Shown: positions 32,667-42,213, numbered from the stretch's first letter. The stretch is DNA of 64,000 nt from Pseudomonas putida (GCF_001941965.1 NZ_MKZO01000075.1:124001-188000); one strand, 5' to 3'. Notes: generated from the letters alone by a model not told the origin. Numbers and translations are program-made.

Positions 32667-32704
32667 GGGGAATGTCCTTCGAATCTCGTTGAACGGGAGG
32701 CCGC

Positions 32705-32774
32705 CATCGCTGGCAAGCCAGCTCCCACAGGGGACGGCGTACACCGGACCTGTGGGAGCTGGCTTGCCAGCGAT
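32705..32774. repeat. REP pair (family 1) between arcB and arcC
   Basis: Two inverted complete units lie about 24 bases apart, wholly within the arcB-arcC gap. REP elements within operons can stabilise the upstream mRNA or cut down downstream expression. Confidence 0.95.
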
Positions 32775-32779
32775 TGGGG

Positions 32780-33790
32780 TTACAGATCAGCCAGGGTCGA
32801 AACCAGGATCGCCTTGATCGTGTGCATGCGGTTTTCCGCCTGCTCGAAGGCGATGCAGGCCGGCGACTCGAAGACGTCATCCGTCACTTCGATGCCATTG
32901 GCCAGGTGCGGATACTGCTCGGCGATCTGCTTGCCGACCTTGGTTTCCGAGTTGTGGAACGCCGGCAGGCAGTGCATGAACTTCGAGCGAGGGTTACCTG
33001 TGGCCTTCATCAGCTCGGCATTGACCTGGTACGGCAGCAGTTGCTGGATGCGCTCGCCCCAGGCTTCTACCGGTTCGCCCATGGACACCCAGACGTCGGT
33101 GTGCACGAAGTCCACGCCCTTGACCGCGGCTTTCGGGGCCTCGGTCAGGGTGATGCGCGCACCACTGTCTTCCGCGTATTTCTTGCAGCGCGCTACCAGA
33201 TCGTCATGGGGCCACAGGGCCTTCGGTGCGGCGATGCGCACGTCCATGCCGAGCTTGGCGCCGATCAGCAGCAGCGAGTTGCCCATGTTGTTGCGCGCAT
33301 CGCCCAGGTAGGCGTAGCTGATGTCGTGCAGCGGCTTGTCGGCGTGCTCGCGCATGGTCAGCACGTCGGCGATCATCTGGGTCGGGTGGTATTCGTCGGT
33401 CAGGCCGTTGAACACCGGGACCCCGGCGAACTTCGCCAGCTCTTCCACCACCTCCTGCTTGAAGCCGCGGTATTCGATGGCGTCGTACATGCGCCCGAGC
33501 ACCCGGGCGGTGTCCTTCATGCTTTCCTTGTGGCCGATCTGCGAGGAGTTCGGATCGATGTAGGTGACGTTGGCGCCCTGGTCATAGGCCGCCACTTCGA
33601 AGGCGCAACGGGTGCGGGTCGAGGTTTTTTCGAAGATCAGGGCGATGTTGTTGCCCTTCAGGTGTTGCTGCTCGGTACCGGTGTACTTGGCGCGCTTGAG
33701 GTCGCGGGACAGGTCGAGCAGGTAGCGCAACTCGCGCTCGGAGTGGTGTTCGAGGCTGAGCAGGTTGCGGTTGTGGATGTTGAACGCCAT
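32780..33790 (-). CDS. arcB: ArcB, catabolic ornithine carbamoyltransferase
   Basis: This encodes a 336-residue enzyme that phosphorolyses citrulline to ornithine and carbamoyl phosphate. The carbamoyl phosphate site is EKTSTRTRCAFEVAAYDQGA, and the ornithine site includes HCLPAFHN. The length and the operon place mark it as the catabolic form, unlike ArgF of about 305 residues. It lies 69 bases downstream of arcA. The REP pair directly after the stop may protect the arcDAB message. Confidence 0.97.
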   Translation of the reverse strand: MAFNIHNRNLLSLEHHSERELRYLLDLSRDLKRAKYTGTEQQHLKGNNIALIFEKTSTRTRCAFEVAAYDQGANVTYIDPNSSQIGHKESMKDTARVLGRMYDAIEYRGFKQEVVEELAKFAGVPVFNGLTDEYHPTQMIADVLTMREHADKPLHDISYAYLGDARNNMGNSLLLIGAKLGMDVRIAAPKALWPHDDLVARCKKYAEDSGARITLTEAPKAAVKGVDFVHTDVWVSMGEPVEAWGERIQQLLPYQVNAELMKATGNPRSKFMHCLPAFHNSETKVGKQIAEQYPHLANGIEVTDDVFESPACIAFEQAENRMHTIKAILVSTLADL

Positions 33791-33859
33791 TTGGATGCTC
33801 CTTGGATTCGGTGATCGAGCCCAGCAGGGCCGGGTAGGCCCTGCTGGGGTGATGGGCGT

Positions 33860-35116
33860 TTAGTAATCGATAGGGTCACGGACGATCGGGCAGGTCATGC
33901 AGTGGCCACCGCCGCGACCGCGGCCGAGTTCGCCGGCGCTGATGGTGATGACCTCCACGCCCGCCTTGCGCAGCAGGGTGTTGGTGTAGGTGTTGCGGTC
34001 GTAGCCAATGACCACGCCCGGTTCCAGGGCCACCACGTTGTTGCCGTCATCCCATTGCTCGCGCTCGGCAGCGAAGCTGTTGCCGCCGGTTTCCACCACG
34101 CGCAGGGCCTTCAGACCGAGCACGTCGGCGACCACTTCGAGGAACGACTTGTTCTCGCGGCGCACATCCATGCCGTAGGGCTTGCTGCTGTCCGGACGGA
34201 TCACGAACGGCACGATCTCCTTCACCACTTCCGGGAAGATCGTTACCAGGTCGCGGTCGCAGAAGCTGAACACGGTGTCCAGGTGCATCGCCGCGCGGGA
34301 TTTCGGCAGGCCGGCGACCACTACTTTCTCCACCGCGCCCTTGGCGAACAGCGACTGCGCCAGTTGGCCGATGGCCTGGCGGGACGAGCGTTCGCCCATG
34401 CCGATCAGCACCACGCCATTGCCGATCGGCATGACGTCGCCACCTTCCAGGGTGGCCTGGCCGTGGTCCTTGTCCGGGTCGCCGTACCAGACGTCGAAAT
34501 CAGCGTTGGTGAACTCGGGGTGGAACTTGTAGATGGCGCTGGCCAGCAGGGTTTCCTGGCGTCGCGCCGGCCAGTACATCGGGTTCAGGGTCACGCCGCC
34601 GTAGATCCAGCAGGTGGTGTCGCGGGTGAACTGGGTGTTCGGCAGTGGCGGCAGCAGGAAGCTGGAGTGGCCCAGGTAGTCGCGGTACATCTTGATCACG
34701 CTGGCGCCTTCGCTGTCGGGCAGGTCCTCGCCGGCCACGCCGCCAATCAGGAATTCGGCCAGGTGGCGCGGCTCCAGGCCTTCGAGCCAGCTGCGCACTT
34801 CATTGGTCAGGCCGACGCCGACGGTGTCGGGGGTGATCTTGCGATCGAGGATCCACTTCAGCGCTTCGGGGTTCTGGATGGTCTCGGTCAGCAGGTTGTG
34901 CATTTCCAGGACTTCGACCCCGCGCTCGCGCATCTTGGTGACGAAGTCGAAGTGGTCGCGTTTGGCCTGGTTGACCCAGATGACGTCGTCGAACAGCAGT
35001 TCGTCGCAGTTGCTCGGGGTCAGGCGCTGGTGCGCGAGGCCCGGGGAGCAAACCATCACTTTGCGCAGTTTGCCCGCCTCGGAATGAACGCCGTACTTAA
35101 CTTTATCCGTGGACAT
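33860..35116 (-). CDS. arcA: ArcA, arginine deiminase
   Basis: This encodes a 418-residue cytoplasmic enzyme that hydrolyses arginine to citrulline and ammonia. It shows GVHSEAGKLRKVMVCSPGLAH, the FTRDTTCWIYGG block, MHLDTVFSFCDRDLV with the catalytic His and Asp, and the C-terminal nucleophile Cys in GRGGGHCMTCPIVRDP. I chose MSTDKVKYGVHSE as start; GGAGGAA lies a few bases upstream, and the two earlier Met codons (MEEMI) fall in or near that site. It is second in the arcDABC operon. Typically induced under oxygen limitation and by arginine. Confidence 0.97.
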   Translation of the reverse strand: MSTDKVKYGVHSEAGKLRKVMVCSPGLAHQRLTPSNCDELLFDDVIWVNQAKRDHFDFVTKMRERGVEVLEMHNLLTETIQNPEALKWILDRKITPDTVGVGLTNEVRSWLEGLEPRHLAEFLIGGVAGEDLPDSEGASVIKMYRDYLGHSSFLLPPLPNTQFTRDTTCWIYGGVTLNPMYWPARRQETLLASAIYKFHPEFTNADFDVWYGDPDKDHGQATLEGGDVMPIGNGVVLIGMGERSSRQAIGQLAQSLFAKGAVEKVVVAGLPKSRAAMHLDTVFSFCDRDLVTIFPEVVKEIVPFVIRPDSSKPYGMDVRRENKSFLEVVADVLGLKALRVVETGGNSFAAEREQWDDGNNVVALEPGVVIGYDRNTYTNTLLRKAGVEVITISAGELGRGRGGGHCMTCPIVRDPIDY

Positions 35117-35149
35117 GATCATTTCCTCCAAAGGTGTGAAATACGGGGG

Positions 35150-36577
35150 TTACAGCGTAAGGAAGCCGTCATACAGGCCATAGGCCGCCACCAGGGCGCC
35201 GACGACCACGGCGGCGAATATCAACTTCTCCACGTGGGTAAAAACAGGTTGGCCGACCTCGCGCTTGGCCTTGGCGAACAGGATCGCGCCAGGGGCATAG
35301 AGCAGGGCGGAGAGCAGCAGGTACTTGACGCCACCGGCGTACAGCAGCCAGATCGCGTAGATCAGCGCGATGCCGCCGATGATCAGGTCTTTCTTGCGCT
35401 CGGCCAGGGCGTTCTCGTAGGTCTCGCTACGGAAGGCGAGGAGGAACGCGTAGGCCGCCGACCACAGGTAAGGCACCAGGATCATCGAGGTGGCGAGGTA
35501 GATCAGCGACAGGTAGGTGCTGGCCGAGAACAGGGTGATGATCAGGAAGATCTGCACCATGGCGTTGGTCAGCCACAGGGCGTTGGCCGGCACATGGTTG
35601 GCGTTCTCGCGGCGCAGGAACTCCGGCATGGTGTGGTCCTTGGCGGCGGCGAACATGATCTCCGCACACAGCAGTACCCACGACAGCAGGGCCCCCAGCA
35701 GCGAGATGATCAGGCCGACGCTGATCAGCACCGCGCCCCAGTGGCCGACCACGTGTTCGAGTACGGCAGCCATCGACGGGTTCTGCAGCTTGGCCAGTTC
35801 AGGCTGGGTCATGATGCCCAGCGACAGCACGTTGACCAGGACCAGGAACAGCAGCACGGTGATGAAACCGATGACCGTGGCCTTGCCGACGTCCGAGCGT
35901 TTTTCCGCGCGGGCCGAGAAGATGCTCGCGCCCTCGATGCCGATGAACACCCACACGGTGACCAGCATCATGTTGCGCACCTGGTTCATCACGCTGCCCA
36001 GGTCCGGGTTCATGCTGCCCCAGATGTCGGCGGTGAAGATGTCCAGCTTGAAGGCGAACAGGGCGATCAGCACGAACAGGGCCAGCGGCACCACCTTGGC
36101 CACGGTGGTGACCAGGTTGATGAAGGCCGCTTCCTTGATCCCGCGCAGCACCAGGAAGTGCACGGCCCAGAGCAGCACCGAGGCGCCGATCACCGCCGCC
36201 GGGGTATTACCCTCGCCGAAGATCGGGAAGAAGTAGCCGAGGGTGCTGAACAGCAGGACGAAGTAGCCAACGTTGCCGAGCCAGGCACTGATCCAGTAGC
36301 CCCAGGCCGACGAAAAGCCCATGTAATCACCGAACCCGGCCTTGGCGTAGGCATACACCCCGCCATCCAGATCGGGTTTGCGGTTGGCCAGGGTCTGGAA
36401 GACGAAGGCCAGGGTGAGCATGCCGACGGCGGTGATCGCCCAGCCGATCAGTACCGCGCCGACGTCGGCGCTGGCCGCCATGTTTTGCGGCAGAGAAAAG
36501 ATCCCGCCACCAATCATCGATCCCACTACAAGTGCGACGAGCGCACCGAGTCGAAGTTTTCCGGAAGCCTCTGACAT
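35150..36577 (-). CDS. arcD: ArcD, arginine/ornithine antiporter
   Basis: This encodes a 475-residue inner-membrane protein of the APC family with about 13 hydrophobic segments. The N-terminal LRLGALVALVVGSMIGGGIFSLPQNMA contains the GSMIGGGIF substrate-binding motif. It swaps ornithine for arginine to feed the deiminase pathway. It is the first gene of arcDABC, 33 bases before arcA. The second copy divergent to it is about three-quarters identical by eye over the full length and has exactly the same length. A candidate ANR-like site lies about 60 bases upstream. Confidence 0.95.
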   Translation of the reverse strand: MSEASGKLRLGALVALVVGSMIGGGIFSLPQNMAASADVGAVLIGWAITAVGMLTLAFVFQTLANRKPDLDGGVYAYAKAGFGDYMGFSSAWGYWISAWLGNVGYFVLLFSTLGYFFPIFGEGNTPAAVIGASVLLWAVHFLVLRGIKEAAFINLVTTVAKVVPLALFVLIALFAFKLDIFTADIWGSMNPDLGSVMNQVRNMMLVTVWVFIGIEGASIFSARAEKRSDVGKATVIGFITVLLFLVLVNVLSLGIMTQPELAKLQNPSMAAVLEHVVGHWGAVLISVGLIISLLGALLSWVLLCAEIMFAAAKDHTMPEFLRRENANHVPANALWLTNAMVQIFLIITLFSASTYLSLIYLATSMILVPYLWSAAYAFLLAFRSETYENALAERKKDLIIGGIALIYAIWLLYAGGVKYLLLSALLYAPGAILFAKAKREVGQPVFTHVEKLIFAAVVVGALVAAYGLYDGFLTL

Positions 36578-36992
36578 GGTTAAGCTCCATTTCAGAAAAG
36601 AGAGACTTGAAGGTAAAACGGATGTAATGAAGGGAAGCTGATACAGGTCAGTTCATTGCTACATTCCATTGTTAACAAATGACTGGAAGAGCTTGCGAAA
36701 GATCGGCTGTATGCCGCGCAGGCCTTGTAGAATGGTGCTTTGCGAGAAATGAGAGGGGTTCTCGAAAGCACCTGAGAACTTTGAAGCTAGTCCGTTTCAA
36801 GGTTTTCGCAAATTTTTCACGAAAAAATCCGGATTAGACTTGTCGAAGCGGAATTAGTGCACAAAACTCTGACAGGATTGTGCCGTTATTAGAGTTCTTT
36901 GTTATTAAATATAAAGGCTTATAACCTTCGATTTGCACCTCGTGAAGATCAGGATCATTGACTGAAAAACAGGGAATAAAAAGGGGAATTTC
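36578..36992. other. Divergent spacer between the two arcD-type genes, 415 bases
   Basis: This is A+T-rich relative to the window, especially toward 36880-36990. It holds the ANR-like palindrome at 36638-36651 and an inverted repeat GTTCTC/GAGAAC around 36758-36778. An A+T-rich promoter-like tract (TATTAAATATAAAGG at about 36903) is a possible -10 region for the rightward copy. I see no small gene. Confidence 0.5.
36638..36651 (-). promoter_or_regulatory. Candidate ANR/FNR-type box ahead of arcD
   Basis: On the minus strand CTGAC-CTGT-ATCAG fits the TTGAT/C-N4-ATCAA/G pattern of ANR boxes with one or two changes, and is symmetric (CTGA-N6-TCAG). ANR controls arcDABC in P. aeruginosa. The distance to the arcD ATG (about 60 bases) suits an activator site near -41. 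Confidence 0.45.
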
Positions 36993-38420
36993 ATGTCCGA
37001 GCCTGGTCAGAAACTGCGCCTTGGGGCGCTGATCGCCTTGGTGGTTGGCTCGATGATCGGCGGGGGGATTTTCTCCCTGCCACAGAATATGGCGGCGCGC
37101 GCCGATGTAGGTGCAGTACTGATTGGTTGGGGGATCACCGCGATCGGCATGCTGGCCCTGGCGTTTGTTTTCCAGAGCCTGGCCAATCGCAAACCGCAAC
37201 TGGACTCCGGGGTGTATGCCTACGCCAAGGCCGGGTTCGGCGAGTACATGGGGTTCTCCTCGGCCTGGGGCTACTGGATCAGCGCCTGGCTGGGCAACGT
37301 CGGCTACTTCGTCCTGCTGTTCAGTACCCTCGGCCTGTACTTCCCGGTGTTCGGCGAGGGCAATACGCCACTGGCGATCGGCTGCGCCTCGCTGCTGCTG
37401 TGGTCGGTGCACTTCCTGGTGCTGCGCGGGATCAAGGAAGCGGCTTTCATCAACCAGGTCACCACGGTGGCCAAGGTGGTGCCGCTGATCCTGTTCATCG
37501 TGATTGCCGCGGCGGCGTTTCGCCTGGACATCTTCACCCGCGATATCTGGGGCCTGGCCAACCCGAGCTTCGGCAGCGTGCTGGATCAGGTGCGCAACAT
37601 GATGCTGGTGACGGTGTTCGTGTTTATCGGCATCGAAGGCGCGAGCATCTATTCCGGACGGGCGCAGAAGCGCTCGGACGTGGGCAAGGCCACGGTGATC
37701 GGTTTTCTCGGGGTGCTTGCCTTGCTGGTGCTGGTCAACGTGCTGTCGCTGGGGGTGATGACCCAGCCGGAGCTGGCGGCGCTGCACAACCCGTCGCTGG
37801 CTTCGGTGCTGGAGCATATCGTCGGGCCTTGGGGCGCGTTGCTGATCAGTATCGGGCTGGCGGTGTCGCTGATCGGCGCCTTGCTGTCGTGGGCCTTGCT
37901 GTGTGCCGAGATTCTCTACGCCACGGCGCGGGACAAGACCATGCCGCGGTTCCTGGCCAAGGAAAATGCCAACCAGGTGCCGGCCAATGCGCTGTGGCTG
38001 ACCAACTGCATGATCCAGGTGTTTCTGCTGATCACACTGGTTTCGGCGGGGACTTACACCAGCCTGATCTACCTGGCGTCGTCGATGATCCTGGTGCCGT
38101 ACCTGTGGTCGGCGGCCTATGCAGTGTCGCTGGCGGTGCGTGGGGAAACCTATGAAGGGTTCGCCGGGGCGCGGCGCAAGGACCTGCTGGTCGGGCTGGT
38201 GGCGCTGCTGTATGCGGTGTGGTTGCTGTATGCGGGCGGGCTGAAGTACCTGCTGCTCTCGGCATTGCTGTATGCGCCGGGGGTGATCCTGTTTGCAAGG
38301 GCCAAGCGGGAGCAGGGGAAGCAGTTGTTTACCGGTTGGGAGAAGCTGATTTTTGCGGCTGTTGTGGCAGGTGCGGCGCTGGCGGCCTTCAGTCTGTATA
38401 GCGGCGTGCTAACTCTGTAG
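36993..38420 (+). CDS. Second ArcD-type arginine/ornithine antiporter
   Basis: This encodes a 475-residue APC-family antiporter that aligns with ArcD end to end without gaps by eye: same GSMIGGGIFSLPQNMA motif, same AYAKAGFG(D/E)YMGFSSAWGYW block, same C-terminus (GFLTL versus GVLTL). It lies divergently from arcD and is monocistronic, ending before a REP pair. It probably exchanges the same or a related pair of cationic amino acids under different control. GGGGAAT precedes the ATG. It is a paralogue by local duplication, old enough to have diverged. Confidence 0.9.
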   Translation: MSEPGQKLRLGALIALVVGSMIGGGIFSLPQNMAARADVGAVLIGWGITAIGMLALAFVFQSLANRKPQLDSGVYAYAKAGFGEYMGFSSAWGYWISAWLGNVGYFVLLFSTLGLYFPVFGEGNTPLAIGCASLLLWSVHFLVLRGIKEAAFINQVTTVAKVVPLILFIVIAAAAFRLDIFTRDIWGLANPSFGSVLDQVRNMMLVTVFVFIGIEGASIYSGRAQKRSDVGKATVIGFLGVLALLVLVNVLSLGVMTQPELAALHNPSLASVLEHIVGPWGALLISIGLAVSLIGALLSWALLCAEILYATARDKTMPRFLAKENANQVPANALWLTNCMIQVFLLITLVSAGTYTSLIYLASSMILVPYLWSAAYAVSLAVRGETYEGFAGARRKDLLVGLVALLYAVWLLYAGGLKYLLLSALLYAPGVILFARAKREQGKQLFTGWEKLIFAAVVAGAALAAFSLYSGVLTL

Positions 38421-38528
38421 GAGCGTGGCTTGCCCGCGAAGGACCGCGCAGCGGTCCCAAATTTTCACTGGCAACACCCATTTTGGGAGTGCTTCGCACT
38501 CCTTCGCGGGCAAGCCACGCTCCTACAA
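38415..38528. repeat. REP pair (family 2)
   Basis: GTAGGAGCGTGGCTTGCCCG and its inverse copy are separated by about 65 bases, with GACCGC/GCGGTC and GGAGTGC/GCACTCC inner stems. It lies between the convergent second arcD and the heme-receptor gene. Confidence 0.93.
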
Positions 38529-38554
38529 AGCGGGAGCGTGGCGTCTGGGAGTGA

Positions 38555-41134
38555 TCAGATATCCCAGACCACATTCACCGAGAAGTTGCGCCCCGGCATG
38601 GTCAGGCGATCCAGGTTGGCCGGCGCGGTCGCACCCGCTTCACCGATGCCGTCGTAGCCGCGCACGTCATCCCACTGCCAGTACTTCTTGTCGGTCAGGT
38701 TGTACAGGCCGGCATTGACCGTCACGTCGTCGGTCACCTTGTAGAACCCGCTCAGGTCCAGCACGCCATAACCCGGGGTGCGGAACTGCTTGCTGGTGCC
38801 GTCCGGAGCATAGAAGGTGGTGTCGTCGACGCGGTTCTTGCGCTTGACCAGGGTCCAGCTGAGCAAGCCACCGTACTGCTCCTGCTCGTAGCCCAGGCCC
38901 ATCACCGCAGTCAGCGGATTGACGCTGTTGATCGGCTTGCCGGTGTCTTCGTTCTTGCCCCAGGCATAGGCCAGCGAGCCCTGGGTGTAGAGGCCGTTCG
39001 GCGCGCCAAAGGCGTCCAGGTTCAGGCGGCCCTTGAACTCGGCACCCTTGATGGTGGCGTGCTTGATGTTGTTGGCTTCGAAGTTCTGCCCGATGTTGGT
39101 GCCCTTGACCGCATCTTCGTTGATGAAGTCGCGGTACTTGTTATAGAACACCGCCACGTCGAAGTTGCCCGCGTCGAAGTTGCCGCGCAGGCCGGTTTCA
39201 TAGCTCTTGCTGGTTTCCGGTTCGAGGTTCGGGTTGCCCTGCACGTTGTAGCCGACCGCCGGGTTTTCGAAGCGCCCGTACATGGCCTTGGCGGTCGGGG
39301 TGCGGAAGCCCTCGGCGTACTGGCCGTACCAGGTGTAGTTGTCGTTGAAGGCATAGGTCACGCCGAACTTCGGCGAAACGCGGTGCCATTTCTTCTCGTC
39401 CAGGTTGACCGGATCATTGGTGCCTTCCACTGCGCGCAGGAACTCGTCGGTGGCGTGTGGCTGCATGCGGGTCTGGTCGTAGCGCAGGGCCGGCAGGAAG
39501 GTCCACTGGTTCCAGCGGATTTCGTCCTGGGCGAAGACGCTGTAGGTCTTCACGACTGGATCCGGGAAGTCGCTGACTTTGACCAGGGTGCCCGCAGCGT
39601 TTGGCCTGCCTGTGACGCAACCGAAACCGGTGGTCAGGCAGGTGGCGGTACCACTGCGCGAGCCGGTGACCTCGTTACGCTTGAAGGTCGCGCCATAGGT
39701 CACCAGGTGCTCGGTAGGGCCGAGGCTGAAAGCCTTGTCTGCCTGGGCGTCGAGGACCCACTGGCGGTCCTTGTAGGTGGTCTTGCGCTGGCGGTCGACG
39801 GTGTAGATCGGCCGATAGATCTCGGCAACACGCTGGTCGGTCTTGCCAATCTGGTAGTTCAGGCTCCACTTCACGTTGTCGGCCAGCAGGCTGTCGAGGG
39901 CGAAGTCGTGGGCGATGCCGAAGCGCTCGCGGGTGACCACGTCGCTGCCGGTGCGGTTCTGGTAGAAATTCAGCGGGCTCGGGGTGAACGGGCCACCCAC
40001 CGAGCTCTTCTCGTCGAAGTCGCGATCATCCTTGTAGTGCTCGTAGGTCACGGCCAGGCGCGCGTCGTCGGCGTAGTTCCAGCCGAGCTTGGCGAGGACA
40101 TTGGTGGTCTGCACGTCCGCCGGGTTGGCCTCGGTGCGGCTCAGGCCCGTGCCGCCGTGCTCGCCGTAGGATTCGGTCTCGTGGCCATCACGCCGGCTCA
40201 GGTGCAGCAGGCCGTCGAACTCGCCCGCGCGGCCGGCGACGGTGGCGGACTTCAGCCAGCTGTCGTCCGCCGAGCTGTAGCCGGTCTTCAGGCGGGCGCC
40301 GACGTCCTGGCCCGGCTTGATGATGTCGTCCGGATCGAGGGTGAAGTAGCTCACCGCGCCGCCGATGGCGTTGCTGCCGTAGAGCACCGAGGCCGGGCCG
40401 CGGAGGATTTCCACGCGCTTGACGATTTCCGGGTCGACGTAGTTGCGCTGGGTCTGGGCGTAGGGGCCGAAGAAGTAGCTGTCGGGGATCGCCACGCCGT
40501 CGATCTGGGTCAGCACCCGCTCGCCGTCGATGCCGCGGATGTTGTAGCCGTTCAGGCCGCTGCGCTGGCCGGTGCCGCTGACCGAGACGCCCGGTTCGTA
40601 GCGCACCAGGTCCTTGATGTCGTTGACGTTGTTGCGGTCCAGTTGTTCGCGGGTCTGCACGCTCACGGTGCTTGGCACCTGGCTGACGTCCTGGGCGCTG
40701 CGGGTGGCGCTGATGGTCACCTGTTGCAGGGCAATGGACTGGGACTGGCTGCGCTCGATGGCGACGTTGTTGTCGCCCAGCTTGCGATAGGTCAGGCCGG
40801 TGCCCAGCAGCAGGCGTTGCAGGGCCTGCTCCGGCGGCAGCGAGCCGCGCACGCCCGGCGACACCACGTTCTGCCCCAGCTCGGCGGAAAGGCCAACCTG
40901 CCAGCCGGTCACCGAGGTGAAGGCGTTCAGCGCTGCCACCAGCGGCTGCTGGGCGATGCTGAAGCGGTAGTCACCCATGCGCTGCGCGGGGGCCTGGGCC
41001 GGCTCGGCGGCCAGGGCCGGCAGGCTGGCGGCGCCACTGGCGAGCATGGCCAGGGTCAACAGGGAGAGCGTGCAACGTTGCAGGCCCGGCGTGCGGGCTG
41101 GGCTGGAAACTCGGCGGGTGGATCCGGTAGACAT
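38555..41134 (-). CDS. hasR: TonB-dependent heme receptor with signalling domain (HasR-like)
   Basis: This encodes an 859-residue outer-membrane receptor. Order: signal peptide (ending ASLPALAAEP), an STN signalling domain (DYRFSIAQQPLVAALNAFTS... to about residue 125), a TonB plug (VSVQTREQLDRNNVNDIKDLVRYEPGVSV), and a 22-strand barrel. The heme-receptor signature FRTP...NPNL (EGFRTPTAKAMYGRFENP, GNPNLEPETS) is present, close to the FRAP/NPNL box of HasR/HemR. The STN domain signals to the FecR-like protein next door. I chose the start that exposes the signal peptide (MSTGSTRRVSS). The last residue is Ile rather than the usual Phe or Trp. No hemophore gene is adjacent. Confidence 0.85.
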   Translation of the reverse strand: MSTGSTRRVSSPARTPGLQRCTLSLLTLAMLASGAASLPALAAEPAQAPAQRMGDYRFSIAQQPLVAALNAFTSVTGWQVGLSAELGQNVVSPGVRGSLPPEQALQRLLLGTGLTYRKLGDNNVAIERSQSQSIALQQVTISATRSAQDVSQVPSTVSVQTREQLDRNNVNDIKDLVRYEPGVSVSGTGQRSGLNGYNIRGIDGERVLTQIDGVAIPDSYFFGPYAQTQRNYVDPEIVKRVEILRGPASVLYGSNAIGGAVSYFTLDPDDIIKPGQDVGARLKTGYSSADDSWLKSATVAGRAGEFDGLLHLSRRDGHETESYGEHGGTGLSRTEANPADVQTTNVLAKLGWNYADDARLAVTYEHYKDDRDFDEKSSVGGPFTPSPLNFYQNRTGSDVVTRERFGIAHDFALDSLLADNVKWSLNYQIGKTDQRVAEIYRPIYTVDRQRKTTYKDRQWVLDAQADKAFSLGPTEHLVTYGATFKRNEVTGSRSGTATCLTTGFGCVTGRPNAAGTLVKVSDFPDPVVKTYSVFAQDEIRWNQWTFLPALRYDQTRMQPHATDEFLRAVEGTNDPVNLDEKKWHRVSPKFGVTYAFNDNYTWYGQYAEGFRTPTAKAMYGRFENPAVGYNVQGNPNLEPETSKSYETGLRGNFDAGNFDVAVFYNKYRDFINEDAVKGTNIGQNFEANNIKHATIKGAEFKGRLNLDAFGAPNGLYTQGSLAYAWGKNEDTGKPINSVNPLTAVMGLGYEQEQYGGLLSWTLVKRKNRVDDTTFYAPDGTSKQFRTPGYGVLDLSGFYKVTDDVTVNAGLYNLTDKKYWQWDDVRGYDGIGEAGATAPANLDRLTMPGRNFSVNVVWDI

Positions 41135-41183
41135 CGAAAGGCGCTCCCTGTCGCGCGTTGTTGTAGGATGCGTCTGACTCAAA

Positions 41184-41202
41184 AATAAGAATCAGTTGCA
41201 TT
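41184..41202. promoter_or_regulatory. Fur box upstream of the heme receptor
   Basis: AATAAGAATCAGTTGCATT differs at two places from the common Fur-site form AATGAGAATCATTTGCATT. It lies about 50 bases before the receptor start, so iron would repress the receptor directly as well as through the sigma factor. Confidence 0.6.
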
Positions 41203-41253
41203 GGCTATAACGAGACGTATGGCGTCAGGGGATCGCGTAAAAAAACTTTTGGC

Positions 41254-42213
41254 TCAGTTGAGGATGACCACGGCGGGGAATTCCCGGACCTGGGCCGAGG
41301 TGATGTGGGCCAGGGAGCGCACCGCTTCCAGCGGCTGGTCGAGGCGGTAGTTGCCGGTCACCGCGACCTGTTCCAGCTTGTCGTTGGTGTTGATGATCCA
41401 GCCCGGGTAGTAGCGGCGCAGTTCGGCCAGCACTTCGCTGAGCGGGCAGTTCTCGAAGATCAGCCGGCCCTTGACCCAGGCCAGGTCCTTTTGCAGGTCG
41501 GCGCGCTCGCGCTCGCTGAAACCATTGGGGCCGATGCGGATGCTTTCGCCGCTGCTCAGGCGGATGCGCTGGTCCTTGCTGGCGAGCACATCGACATCGC
41601 CACGCTGCACCCTCACCAACGCTTCGCCATCGAGGTAACGCACGGCGAAATCGCTGTCGCGCACGCTGGCGCGCAACGGTCCGGCTTGCAGTTCGAGCGG
41701 TTGGTTGCGCCCGCCAGGCACTTCGAAATAGGCCTCGCCCTGGTACAGGCGGGCGACCCGCTGGCGGCTATCGACATCGCTGGAGAACGCCGAATTGGTG
41801 TTGAGCAGGACCTTGGAGCCGTCGTCCAGCTCGACCCGCTGGCGCTCGCCAACCACGGTTAGATGATCGGCCTGCAGGCGCACCGGCAGATTGCCGACGG
41901 TGAAGATCCCCACCAGCAGCACTGCGGCGGCGGACAGCGGTTTCCAATGCGGACGCAGGCGTTGCAGGCGGGTGGGTTTGCGTTGTTCATGCAGCACGCC
42001 GGCAGCCTGACGCACGCTGCCACCATTCCACAGCGCTTCGGCATCGACATAGGCCTGGGCATTGGCCGGGTCGGCTTCCAGCCAGGCTTCGAAGGCGCGG
42101 GTGTCGTCGTCGCTGGGGCATTGCAGGCGGATCAGCCAGTCCAGCGCCTCGTCCATGGCCTGGTCGCGGGCAGCTGCGGGCGGCGCGGGGCGCGGGTGGG
42201 CGGGATCTGTCAC
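41254..42213 (-). CDS. FecR-family anti-sigma / sigma regulator
   Basis: This encodes a 319-residue inner-membrane protein: a cytoplasmic N-terminal domain (DEALDWLIRLQCPSDDDTRAFEAWLEADPANAQAYV), one transmembrane helix (LSAAAVLLVGIFTVG, about residues 93-108), then the periplasmic FecR domain (VVGERQRVELDDGSKVLLNTNSAF) and a C-terminal STN-like part. It relays the heme-loaded receptor state to the ECF sigma factor. The start codon is GTG after AAGGA. It lies between the sigma gene (78-base gap) and the receptor gene, which has its own promoter region. Confidence 0.92.
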   Translation of the reverse strand: MTDPAHPRPAPPAAARDQAMDEALDWLIRLQCPSDDDTRAFEAWLEADPANAQAYVDAEALWNGGSVRQAAGVLHEQRKPTRLQRLRPHWKPLSAAAVLLVGIFTVGNLPVRLQADHLTVVGERQRVELDDGSKVLLNTNSAFSSDVDSRQRVARLYQGEAYFEVPGGRNQPLELQAGPLRASVRDSDFAVRYLDGEALVRVQRGDVDVLASKDQRIRLSSGESIRIGPNGFSERERADLQKDLAWVKGRLIFENCPLSEVLAELRRYYPGWIINTNDKLEQVAVTGNYRLDQPLEAVRSLAHITSAQVREFPAVVILN

